The notes beneath the pieces were generated by a model that made no database searches, was not told the origin of the DNA, and saw only the letters and a list, made by a program, of their open reading frames with translations. From Leptodontidium sp. MPI-SDFR-AT-0119 (taxonomy: Eukaryota > Ascomycota > Leotiomycetes > Helotiales > Leptodontidiaceae), in contig JAHLEZ010000030.1 of assembly GCA_020726505.1 (NCBI GenBank), positions 62,001-126,000 on the forward strand: DNA of 64,000 bases. The letters run 5' to 3'. The position numbers were made by a program, and so were the translations under genes. This document shows positions 1-10,200 of this stretch, in pieces (positions within the stretch are counted from its first letter, which is position 1; every line of letters starts with the position of its first letter).

Positions 1-2100
1 CTTCGCGAGTCAGCCAAGGTCGTCGCGTCCATGTTCAGAAGTTGCTGGATGTTAAGGAGGGTCTCGAGATCCTGTCGAACACGTCAGGACGGAAGGATAT
101 TGCAGAAGGTATGTTATTTGCCATATAACTTTTCAGATGACACTGATAAGACAGACCCTGGCGCCGTAGAGCTTGTTAAGGAACTAGACGGCCTGCCTCT
201 TGCTCTGTCCACGGCAGGTGCATACCTGGAGCACGTGTCGATGACCTTATCGGATTATCTTCGGCTCTACAAGGCGTCGTGGTTGAAGCTCCAGACCACG
301 AGCCCACAACTAGAGTCCTATGAAGATCGCTCACTGTACACGACATGGCAGATCACCTTCGATCGGATCCAACAACAGAACCCGGCGTCGGCAAGCCTAC
401 TCAAGCTATGGGCATATTTTGATCGACAAGACGTATGGTTCGAACTCCTTCGACATGCAAACTCCGCAGACGATGAATGGATACGGAAGCTCACTAAGGA
501 CGAACTGAACTTTAATGAGGCCGTTGCGCTGCTGTGCAGCTTCGGGCTGGCTGATGCAAACCGGTCCCTTCAGCAGCAGTTCGGGTCTGGAGGGTATAGC
601 GTGCACAGCTGTGTGCACTCATGGACGGTGTTTGTGCTGAATGAGGAATGGGATGAGAGCCTTGCTCGGCTGGGGTTAACTTGCGTCGCCTCAGAGATTC
701 CCATGAAAGATGAAAGAAACTCGTGGATGTTACAACAGCGGTTGCTTCAGCATGCTATCAGGCAAGAGCGGTTTATACTAGAAGGCAAGATGGATAATGA
801 GGGAATGGAATGGGCTTTGCATATGTTAGGTCTTCTCTACTCCAACCAAGGCAAGCTAGCAGAGGCAGAGGCCATGTACATTCGAGCGCTGCAAGGCAAA
901 GAGGAGGCACTTGGACCGAAGCACACATCGACACTGCAGACGGTCAACAACCTAGGCATCCTTTACAGAGACCAAGGCAAGCTGGCGGAGGCAGAGGCCA
1001 TGTACATTCGAGCGCTGCAAGGCAAAGAGGAGGCACTTGGACCGAAGCACACATCGACACTGCAGACGGTCAACAACCTAGGCATCCTTTACAGAGACCA
1101 AGGCAAGCTGGCGGAGGCAGAGGCCATGTACATTCGAGCGCTGCAAGGCTACGAGGAGGCACTTGGACCGAAGCACACATCGACACTTGATACGGTCAAC
1201 AACCTGGGCTTGCTCTACGCCGACCAAGGCAAGCTGGCGGAGGCAGAGGCCATGTACATTCGGGCGCTAAAAGGCCGTGAGGAGGCACTTGGACCGAAGC
1301 ACACATCGACACTGCAGACGGTTAACAACCTAGGCAACCTCTACGCCGACCAAGGCAAGCTGGCGGAGGCAGAGGCCATGTACATTCGGGCGCTAAAAGG
1401 CTACGAGGAGGCACTTGGACCGAAGCACACATCGACACTTTCGACGGTCAACAACCTAGGCATCCTTTACAAGAACCAAGGCAAGCTGGCGGAGGCAGAG
1501 GCCATGTACATTCGAGCGCTGCAAGGCAAAGAGGAGGCACTTGGACCGAAGCACACATCGACACTGCAGACGGTCAACAACCTAGGCGCCCTCTACGCCG
1601 ACCAGGGCAAGCTGGCGGAGGCGGAGGAGATGTACACTCGAGCGCTACAAGGCCGTGAGGAGGCACTTGGATCGAAGCACACATCGACACTTGATACGGT
1701 CAACAACCTAGGCCTGCTCTACGCCGACCAAGGCAAGCTGGCGGAGGCAGAGGCCATGTACATTCGGGCGATAAAAGGCTACGAGGACGCTCTTGGTCCT
1801 GAACTTCTGCCGTCATATTTACCAGCGTTGAACACCATGTTCGCCTTTGGCGACCTTTTCTCGCGGACAGGTCGGAAAGACATGGCCAAGAATATGTATA
1901 CTCGGGCACTATCTGGATACAGAATCGTCCAAGGACCTTCCTCTCAGTGGTGCAGGGAACTTGAAGGTAGGCTTCAAGAGTTGCAAGTTGCGTCTGTTGA
2001 GTCGGAAGCTCGTCAAATTCAGTCTATTGAAATTGGACAGAAGCCGAGGTCTCTTAAGCAGAAATTCCGCGACCTGGGAAAGCGGCTGAATGTTGGATAG
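1..2100 (+). CDS. NB-ARC/TPR protein (NLR-like), 5' part outside window
   Basis: Model: exons 3..108 and 155..2100, with a 46-nt intron at 109..154 (GTATGT donor, ACAG acceptor). The reading frame is open at the left edge, so the nucleotide-binding part is missing. The first exon reads KLLDVKEGLEILSNTSGRKD and the second begins with a GLPLAL motif (DGLPLALSTAG), which marks the end of an NB-ARC domain. From position 820 follow eight 42-residue kinesin-light-chain-type TPR units and a degenerate ninth. The tail is basic and ends at TAG. Proteins of this family are STAND NTPases in which the TPRs sense a ligand and NB-ARC oligomerises to activate an N-terminal effector; here the effector is not visible. 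It is tail-to-tail with a patatin-like gene. The family is clear from the motifs; the ligand and effector are unknown. Confidence 0.85.
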   Translation, partial: LRESAKVVASMFRSCWMLRRVSRSCRTRQDGRILQKVCYLPYNFSDDTDKTDPGAVELVKELDGLPLALSTAGAYLEHVSMTLSDYLRLYKASWLKLQTTSPQLESYEDRSLYTTWQITFDRIQQQNPASASLLKLWAYFDRQDVWFELLRHANSADDEWIRKLTKDELNFNEAVALLCSFGLADANRSLQQQFGSGGYSVHSCVHSWTVFVLNEEWDESLARLGLTCVASEIPMKDERNSWMLQQRLLQHAIRQERFILEGKMDNEGMEWALHMLGLLYSNQGKLAEAEAMYIRALQGKEEALGPKHTSTLQTVNNLGILYRDQGKLAEAEAMYIRALQGKEEALGPKHTSTLQTVNNLGILYRDQGKLAEAEAMYIRALQGYEEALGPKHTSTLDTVNNLGLLYADQGKLAEAEAMYIRALKGREEALGPKHTSTLQTVNNLGNLYADQGKLAEAEAMYIRALKGYEEALGPKHTSTLSTVNNLGILYKNQGKLAEAEAMYIRALQGKEEALGPKHTSTLQTVNNLGALYADQGKLAEAEEMYTRALQGREEALGSKHTSTLDTVNNLGLLYADQGKLAEAEAMYIRAIKGYEDALGPELLPSYLPALNTMFAFGDLFSRTGRKDMAKNMYTRALSGYRIVQGPSSQWCRELEGRLQELQVASVESEARQIQSIEIGQKPRSLKQKFRDLGKRLNVG
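820..1827 (+). repeat. Eight near-identical 126-bp TPR-coding repeats
   Basis: Eight in-frame units of exactly 126 bp, each coding one 42-residue TPR that starts around NNLG and contains LAEAEAMYIRAL. Neighbouring units are almost identical at the DNA level, including silent positions. Differences cluster at a few residues: I/L/N/A before LY, RD/AD/KN before QGK, K/Y/R before EEALG, and Q/D/S before TV. This is the pattern expected of repeats homogenised by unequal crossover or conversion while a few surface positions diversify. Confidence 0.95.
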
Positions 2101-2990
2101 GTCATAGTAAATAACAAACCAGTTGTTTCGTCTATCTTTCTTCTAGTCTAGAATCGAGCACAGCCCCGCCAAGCCCGCCTTTATGAGCTTGCAGATTATC
2201 ACGTAATCATCGAAGCGATGCAACAAAGGTAGTTTGGCGCATGAGTCGGACTTGCCCTAATACAGCATAGCGTATCCGCCGCTGTAAGAGTGCCACCTGG
2301 CGCACATAGACGCCACCCTTCCCCGTTCGGCGAAACCTGTCCATGCCAGCAACACACTGCTCATTGTCCTTAAATGCCTAGTGAAGTCCTTATCTAGTAT
2401 TGCGCTTCACTATTAGGTCTCCGAAATTCGAATAGCTAGCGATTCCGACGATGTAGTAGGGGGTTAAATGTCGGGCATTAGATTATGCGATAAGCAAACC
2501 GACGGCGACAACGACCAAGACGTTCAGGTTTCGCTCACTATTGTAAGGATCCTGTAGAAAAACTGCTAGGGAATCAAGTGACATCATATATAGAACAACA
2601 AACTAATGAAGCAGAGCATGAAATATTGATTTGCTATTTTCGTCTCGGCACACGGTGCGTCTCGCTACGTAGGGACAGACGGTAACTTATTCGTCATTCC
2701 AAAAGACTCAGGAATAATGCTTAGGGCAAGTCCCCGCGATTCTTCTCAACAAGGATCTTAGGGATTCAATTGATGGTACTGTAAGCAGGTAGCGTTGGGG
2801 GTTTTAATTTTTGGTATTTGATGTGCACAGTCATCTTGCTGCTGCGGGGTGCGGTGAGTGTTAAATTCACATCCTTACTTCAAAAACAAAATTTCGCTTA
2901 ATGGTCCGTATCCGTATGAGGTCATACTAACCAAGTGACGACCAGAGATCAGAATCCGACATGCGTACGTCGCATTCATATCACAATTCC
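2101..2990. other. Intergenic, convergent gene ends
   Basis: Lies between the stops of two convergent genes. No coding-like frame, tRNA or repeat was recognised. It should hold the 3' untranslated ends of both neighbours. Confidence 0.6.
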
Positions 2991-5900
2991 TCAAGCTTTC
3001 ACACGCTGACGCTTCCTGCACAGAACATCTGCTGAGTCCACCCGCTTCCGCTTCCGATGATTCGATGTCCCGAAAGGTGCGCTCAACTGTTGGGCGGATA
3101 CGAGCCCGTCGATTGTGAAGGGAGAACCGCTGATACTGCAAGGACCCATGTTCCCTTCCCGCAATTGAATAGTAAAAGTAGATCGCCTGTCGACAAGCTC
3201 TATGGAGACTCTTCTGCTGAAATTTCCCCTCGGATCCAACCAAGAATTGTCGATCAAGCCTTCTACTGGATGACCTTGGACAAAGAATTTGATCGACCTT
3301 TCGGATAGCTGCTCCATCAGGACATCAAAGGCGGGGTGGTTAGCACGCCGACGACACAGTATTCGCCCTGTGCAGAGATATTTTCCATTCTCCTTCGCCG
3401 GATCATGGTCCAGCTCGAAGATAAACAACTCTGCCACAATACAACGTGCAAGGCGTTTCAGCTCCTTGGATCCATGAATGGCAGCTCGAGCGGCCGCTTT
3501 CAGCTCCTGCATCTTCGTCGTGTCGTCTAAGGCAGGTTCCGGGCCATCAAACTCCATGTCAAACCGAAAATATTGCTCTTTACGGCCCTCGCGTCGACGA
3601 CTACGGAATTTATGACCACGAATACTACCGAAAGACAATTTGAATGCGCGCAGCAATCTCGCGATAAAACCATCCTGGAAAATACCCCGAGACGGCGACA
3701 TGCGAGGGATATCACTGGGGCGAGACGAGCCTGTTCCCAGTGATACCACAAGACTTGGTTCGTCAATGGACGGATATATAACTGCCGCCTCTTCCAAGGC
3801 TAGATTTCCTGGATCATTCTCTCGCAAGCCGCCGTCTTGGAAAGTCCCCAGTCCGGTTATGTGCTTAGGTTTGAAATAACTGGTGCGTCAGCTTCGAAAA
3901 CACCTCATTGAGGGGATGTACTTACAAAGGTGCCGCAGATCCACACCTGGCACTGTCTTGGGTCAGCCGAGTCCAAGTCTTGTCCAGAGACACTTACATC
4001 TCCCACAAAGGGACACGGGACGAGCCATCGCTCGGACCGAAGACATGGTAGCCTACGATTATCAGTCGATACACTAAACCTACGCATGGAACATACCGCA
4101 ATCGCGACTCCTCGTCCCAACTCCGTTATAGTTCGTGAAGACACATATCGATGTGTCACGAATGGTTGTCACTGGTAAGCCGACGCATGTCCCGGTTCTG
4201 GTAGCATTCGAATAGTCCAACATGCTCCGGTTGCTACCAAATGCTTCGCGTAAGGCTGCTTCCAGGTTGTCTGCCGAGTAGCGGCTGTCTGCGAGGTATG
4301 AAACTATGAAGTCAATCACTTGTAAGAACTGCGAGACCAATGGGATGTCGGTATGCCATATAGAACGAGGTTGAAATGCTAACTCTGCGTAGCGCTCGAG
4401 ATTTTCCGTAGCTTGCTCGATTGTCCAGCCGCATATTGATAGGCCTATCGCAATGATTCCGCCTAAGACTGGTCAGCTGTGAATTCCGGGGGGAGAAAAT
4501 TGCTTGCCGATGCTTGTGCCAAAAACAACATCGAAATTCTCCTGCACTGGGTAAGGTAGGCCAATCTCTTCCTGAAGACACTGCAGGTATTGTAGAGTGG
4601 CAAGACCCCTCACTCCACCCCCATCAAATGTCAAGAGCCGAAGGCCAGCCGTTGGGGGAAGATCCTTGATGACCATGCCCGATGTACTAACGTTACAGAA
4701 GACGCAGCTCTCCAGCTCGAAGAGCCACGGGTCATGTTCATTCAGTATCCCAAAATCTCGGACGCAATTCAGACAGATGCAGTGCCCACAAGGAAGGCGG
4801 TACCGAGGCCTTCTGCGAAGGCAGGTAAGGCAGGTGTCATCCAAGTGAAATTCCCTCCAGTCGTGGTGCAAGTCCCGGAAAAACTGGTGGTGGAAATCTA
4901 CTGCTCTAGTAGTTGGTCGCGAGCTGAGCGTCACGAAAAGCTCCGAGAAACTATCCTCGATCATTCTAACTGATCCCGAGGGTAAGATCAGAATGGCTGG
5001 GTCTTGTAAGTGTATCCCATCCCTGCATGCTCGGATACAAGCGTCTTTGTATAGCAACCGGAAAACATCTCGAGGGTGGAAAGCTGCATTTCTCGTTAGA
5101 TCCACTCACCCTTCTGGCAGTGAACTCACGATGCATGTCGGGATGGTAACCGTCCAGCAGGAAGCTAGAAGCAATGAGAGGGACAGCGAAGTTTTTGAGT
5201 TCCCCAATGGTGTTGATTTTAGTTAAGAGGTTAGTTAGATGGTCTTTGAGATCCAGCGCCGGCGGGTTGCCTACCCGTGATGCTCTAATGAAATCAAAGG
5301 GCTCGTTAAGAGCTTCTACGAAGCAAGAGCAAGCTTGCATCAAGAACGTGGCGAAATGCTGTGCTGAGAAAAGCATACCCATCTCAAGTCTTTGCAGTCG
5401 TACCTGGTCAGAGGCATGCATTAACGATTCTTTCAGCTTCCTATGGCGGGCCGCTGGCGAGATGTGCCCATCTGGGAGCAGGGCAACCACGCGAATGGCC
5501 GCGAAACATGTTGAGGGGTCTGTCCCCGTCTCATGAGCGAGTAATCGCAGGAAGTCCTCCAAGAGTTGTGATTCATGTAACTCCGACGTTGACGGTTCTG
5601 TGACGATGATAATCTGCGGTGGCACGAGCACAGGCAAGGTCGGAGGGTGGCCGGCGTCTAGCCAGGCGGCAAGCCTACAAGCGATAGGCTGTAGACCCCC
5701 TAGGTCGAGGGCGAAAAAGCAGAAGACGTCGGTGAAAGGAAGCAGGAGCCGCAGATAGATTTTATCTGCAGCCGCTTGTAGGGTCTCGCTCGGTAGGCCC
5801 TCTCTTGGCTTTAGAAGAAGTCTATTGGTAACCTCGTGACACTTCCCGGACGTGGAGGGCTTGATGTTCTGTTGGGTTGGGAAGTCCCCATCTGCGAACA

Positions 5901-6312
5901 AAATCGGCCTGCCACTGAAAGGAGCGGATGGATCGAGGTGAAGGTGAATCTCACCGTAGCCTCGTTTGCCAGCTGATCGTTTTCCGGTACTGGCTGATGC
6001 CAACTCTCTCAGCGCGCGCGCTTTGGACCGATTTCCGACAAGAACAAATAAAGAAGGTCGTTGAGATTCAAGATAAAGAAGACTATGAAGGAGTGTGACA
6101 GCCCGATCGGACTGGGTGAAGGTGATCTCACCGTGGTGTGAGTGCAGGCTAAGCCAGTGGCTGTGATTGCACGATTTCATAGCGAAGCAGGCCAGCTGCT
6201 GTTCAAAGAAGGATGGAAATGAAATGATCACTCCATTGTGCAGGCAGGAATTCTGTCTTATACTAATGGCACATACACCTGATACCTGAGTAGGCAGGTC
6301 ATGTGGGAGCAT
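2991..6312 (-). CDS. RING-like zinc finger plus patatin-like phospholipase
   Basis: Six-exon model on the minus strand: 6312..5130, 5083..4508, 4462..4097, 4052..3998, 3952..3926 and 3879..2991; total 3096 nt, 1031 residues. Introns are 44-46 nt; the second uses a GC donor. Residues 1 to about 390 match nothing I recognise. Around residues 479-525 a Cys-rich RING-like finger is visible (CLTC, PCGHC, ICLNC, SCVFC). The patatin domain follows: oxyanion loop DGGGVRG, nucleophile elbow GTSIGG rebuilt across the exon 2/3 junction, and catalytic Asp in FQDGG after the 27-nt exon 5. The Ser-Asp dyad is therefore complete and the protein is probably an active lipid acyl hydrolase. The C-terminal third is unassigned. 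The start at 6312 is the first ATG of the open frame. Confidence 0.85.
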
Positions 6313-7229
6313 GTCTAGATTTTAGGCATAGTCTTAATTTTGGTTATTTTCGTGATGTCGAGGCACACACTTATTCAATCAGTGCTGATAACTAGACCAT
6401 GCGAATAACTGCTCAATCAATCTCTGTACCATTTCAAGAGTCTTATAGATCCGGTCGCCACATATCTCTGCAGGAGCAACTACCATCGACGCCCCAAACA
6501 CGTGAGATATTCCCTTTCCGCTTGTGACCACAGGGACGTGCTAAAAACTCCAGCGCTCCTGAATCTATACTTGTTATGGAGCATATCTGTGCCGCATGCC
6601 GAAGACCGCGCTCCGCGTCATATCAGGCGCGACATCCTCTTGTCCCTGGCAAAGTACCCCCGACCTGGCGTCTGTTCCCGCTGCGTCAGGAGATTCCTCG
6701 AGGAACCAAGACAGCACTCCCCCGCTTCATCGACCTCGCACGGCGAACACAGCCAACCCCGCCAAGAAATTCATCATTATGTTCATCACTATTATCACTG
6801 TCAGTGTGGTAGCGAAGAAGGCATCGCTCCTCTTGAGGAGGTTCCAACCCCACGCGTAGAATTAGCTTCGGAGTCTAGTCACCGCCCATCAATTATGGGG
6901 GTTGCAGAACGGTCACCCCCTCCTGTCTACGCGTGGACAAAGCCCGTAGCGTCACATATTTTTTGATGGGATGGTGTTTTTGATGTTTCAATTATCTTAT
7001 CCAAGCTGAAGCATTAAACCAACTCGCCTCTTTCTGTAACCGTGAACAAGTGACTCCTTGAAAGTTTGCAGGAAGAAGTCTTATTGATTGTTGGAATTTA
7101 CCATCGGAAGAGTTCGCACCTCAACAGCTACCCCTCAATCAATCAGTCCCGAGAAGGGTCCCAACGTGATCAACAACGACCCGTGCTACTGGCTGCGTCA
7201 TCTGTCATGAGGCATATACTTCATTCGCG
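6313..7229. other. Intergenic with one weak ORF
   Basis: Upstream region of the patatin-like gene. A 154-codon frame at 6502..6966 (+) has a Cys pair (CSRC) and a His-rich stretch (HHYVHHYYHCQC), but no family signature and no convincing splice structure. I regard it as non-coding or a degraded gene. Confidence 0.4.
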
Positions 7230-10200
7230 GATGCCTGAAATTAGGTTTATGTATGAGGGTATTTTTGGCTTCCATGTTAATAAGGGCATATACCCAAGTA
7301 TGCGTATACCTAGAGAATATCCCGAATGATGTTCCCGCCGTCATATACTTATCCCTGCGTATGCTCCAACTTGATTTGGTACAGACGGCCGCAGCTCCAC
7401 TCTCCTTCCTAGGACTTGCCCCGAGCCATATGCTTAGATCTATGTATGCCGAAATTAAGTCTGCAAAATCAGCGTGCCCCATCGACGTTACTTACCTTGG
7501 GGGCATAAGCTTAAATCTAAATATGCTCAAAACTAAGTCGTATAAAGGATTTCCTCAGAGTCTTTCCACGGCACACTTTGTCACTAGGATATGTATCCAA
7601 ACCTGCATATGCCTAGAACTGAGTCTGCCTGGAATTGAGTCTACACAGCCGTTCGCTTATCCTGGGTGCGTATGCTTAAATCTGCATATGCTTTACAATC
7701 GAGTCCGCACAAAAGGCGGACAGCCCACGTCCGTCCCAGGGTTTGTCTCGAGGCATATACTTAAATCTGTATTTACCTCAAACTGAGTCCACAGAAAGGG
7801 CTCTCTTATCTCGCTTGTCTTTGCAGCATATGCTTAAATCTGCATATGCCCAAAATCAAAATTGTCGCTCCCTTACCCCACCTCCTTTTTCGCACCGGTC
7901 TCGCTTGTCTTTGCGGCATATATTTAAATCTGCATATGCCCAAAGTCAAAAATGTCGCATCCTCAGCCTCCACTCCCACTCTCCTTCCCCGCGTCTGTCT
8001 CGCTTGTCTCTGCGGCATATACTTAATCTACATATGCCCAAAACCAAAAATGTCGCACCCCCCACTCCCACCCTCCTTCCCCGCGTCTGTCTCGCTTGTC
8101 TTTGCGGCATATGCCTAAATCTGCATATGCCCAAAACCAAAAATGTCGCACCCCCACTCCCATCCTCCTTCCCGGCATCTGTCTTTGCGGCATATACTTA
8201 AATCTGCGTATGCCCTGAATCAAAAATGTCGCATCCCCACTCCCCACTCCCACCCTCCTTCCCCGCACCTGTCGCGTTTGTCTTTGCAGCATATGCTTAA
8301 ATCTGCATATGCCCAAAACCAAATATGTCGCTCCCCTAACCCCACTCCCACCCTCCTTCCCGGCACCTGTCTCGCTTGTTTTTACGGCATATACTTAATC
8401 TACATATGCCTAAAATCAAAAATGTCGTATCCCCACCCCCTTCCCGACGCTTATCTCGCTTGTCTCAGGGCATATGCAGATTTAAGTATATGCTCAAAAC
8501 CAAAAATATCGCACCCTTACCCCCCACTCCCACCCTCCTTCCCCGCGTCTGTCTCGCTTGTCTTTGCGGCATATGCTTAAATCTGCCTATGCCCAAAACC
8601 AAAAATGTCGCACCCCCACCCACTCCTCCCACCCTCCTTCCCTGCGTCTGTCTCGCTTGTCTCAGGGCATGCAGATTTAAGTATATGCCCAAAACTAAAA
8701 ATGTCGCACCCCCACCCTCCACTCCCACCCTCCTTCCCCGCGTCTGTCTCGCTTGTCTTTGCGGCATATGCCTAAATCTGCATATGCCCAAAATCAAAAT
8801 TGTCGCTCCCTTACCCCACCTCCTTTTTCGCACCGGTCTCGCTTGTCTTTGCGGCATATATTTAAATCTGCATATGCCCAAAGTCAAAAATGTCGCATCC
8901 TCAGCCTCCACTCCCACTCTCCTTCCCAGCGTCTGTCTCGCTTGTCTTTGGGGCGTATGCTTAAATCTGCAGATGCCCAAAATCAAAAAAGTCGCTCCCC
9001 CACTCCTATCCTCCTTCCCGGCATCTGTCTTTGCGGCGTATACTTGAATCTGCGTATGCCCAAAATCAAGACCGCCGCAGCCCAACCTCCCACCGGGCGT
9101 CTGCATCGGTGGCATATGCTTAGATCTGCGTATGCCCAAAATCAAGACCGCCGCAGCCCAACCTCCCACCGGGCGTCTGCATCGGTGGCATATGCTTAGA
9201 TCTGCATATGCCCAAAATCAAAAATATCGCACCCTCACCCCACCTCCTTCCCCGCGTCTGTCTCGCTTGTCTTTAGGGTATGCTTAAATCTGCAATGCCC
9301 AAAATCAAAAATATGACCTCCTTCTCTTCGCACCGGCCTCGCTTGTCTTTGCGGCATATATTTAAATCTGCATATGCCCAAAACCAAATATGTCGCTCCC
9401 CTAACCCCACTCCCACCCTCCTTCCCGGCACCTGTCTCGCTTGTCTTTACGGCATATACTTAATCTACATATGCCTAAAATCAAAAATGTCGTATCCCCA
9501 CCCCCTTCCCGACGCTTATCTCGCTTGTCTCAGGGCATATGCAGATTTAAGTATCCCCTTAACTGCCAGAAATCTGTGCCCCTGAAGACCCCTGAAGACC
9601 CCTGTAGCGAGACCCCGCCAGACCCTAAATTAAGCGAAGAACACCAAGATTACAGGCAGTCATCATCGTTGTAAAGGCTTCACAAGTGGTCGTAAGGTCC
9701 CTGCATCGGTAGGATCTTTCGTTGCGTCTTCGGGCATGATGATTGCATTGAAAGTAGAGTGTTTAGGTAGGAAATTAGGAGGGGAAACGTAGTTGTTGAT
9801 GTTTTTGTTTACCCGGCGCACGGGCCCTGTAGTGATGGCAACCCCCTAGAAAAAGGTGCCAGAAGTGCTTCTGGCAGTTAAGGGGATATGCTCAAAATCA
9901 AAAATATCGCACCCCCACCCTCCACTCCCACTCTCCTTCCCCGCGTCTGTCTCGCTTGTCTTTGCGGCATATGCTTAAATCTGCATATGCCCTGAATCAA
10001 AAATGTCGCATCCCCACTCCCCACTCCCACCCTCCTTCCCCGCACCTGTCGCGTTTGTCTTTGCAGCATATGCTTAAATCTGGTATGCCCTGAATCAAGG
10101 ACGCCGCACCCCAACCCCTTCCAGACGCTTGCCTCGGCGGCATATGCTTAGATCTGCGTATGCCCAAAATCAAGACCGCCGCAACCCAACCTCCCACCGG

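Noticed and set aside
109..136. A 28-nt intron in the NB-ARC/TPR gene
   Set aside because: Too short for a fungal intron. The acceptor at 154 gives 46 nt, keeps the frame and restores the expected sequence before DGLPLAL.
810..1190. Second-frame ORF across the TPR repeats
   Set aside because: Shadow of the repeat; open only because the 126-bp unit has no stop in that frame.
5084..5109. A 26-nt intron in the patatin gene
   Set aside because: An upstream GTGAGT donor at 5129 gives a 46-nt intron and the correct phase.
7743..9169. Long ORFs on both strands of the satellite (up to 234 codons)
   Set aside because: They arise because several units have lengths that are multiples of three and the linker lacks stops; frames switch between units and overlap on both strands.
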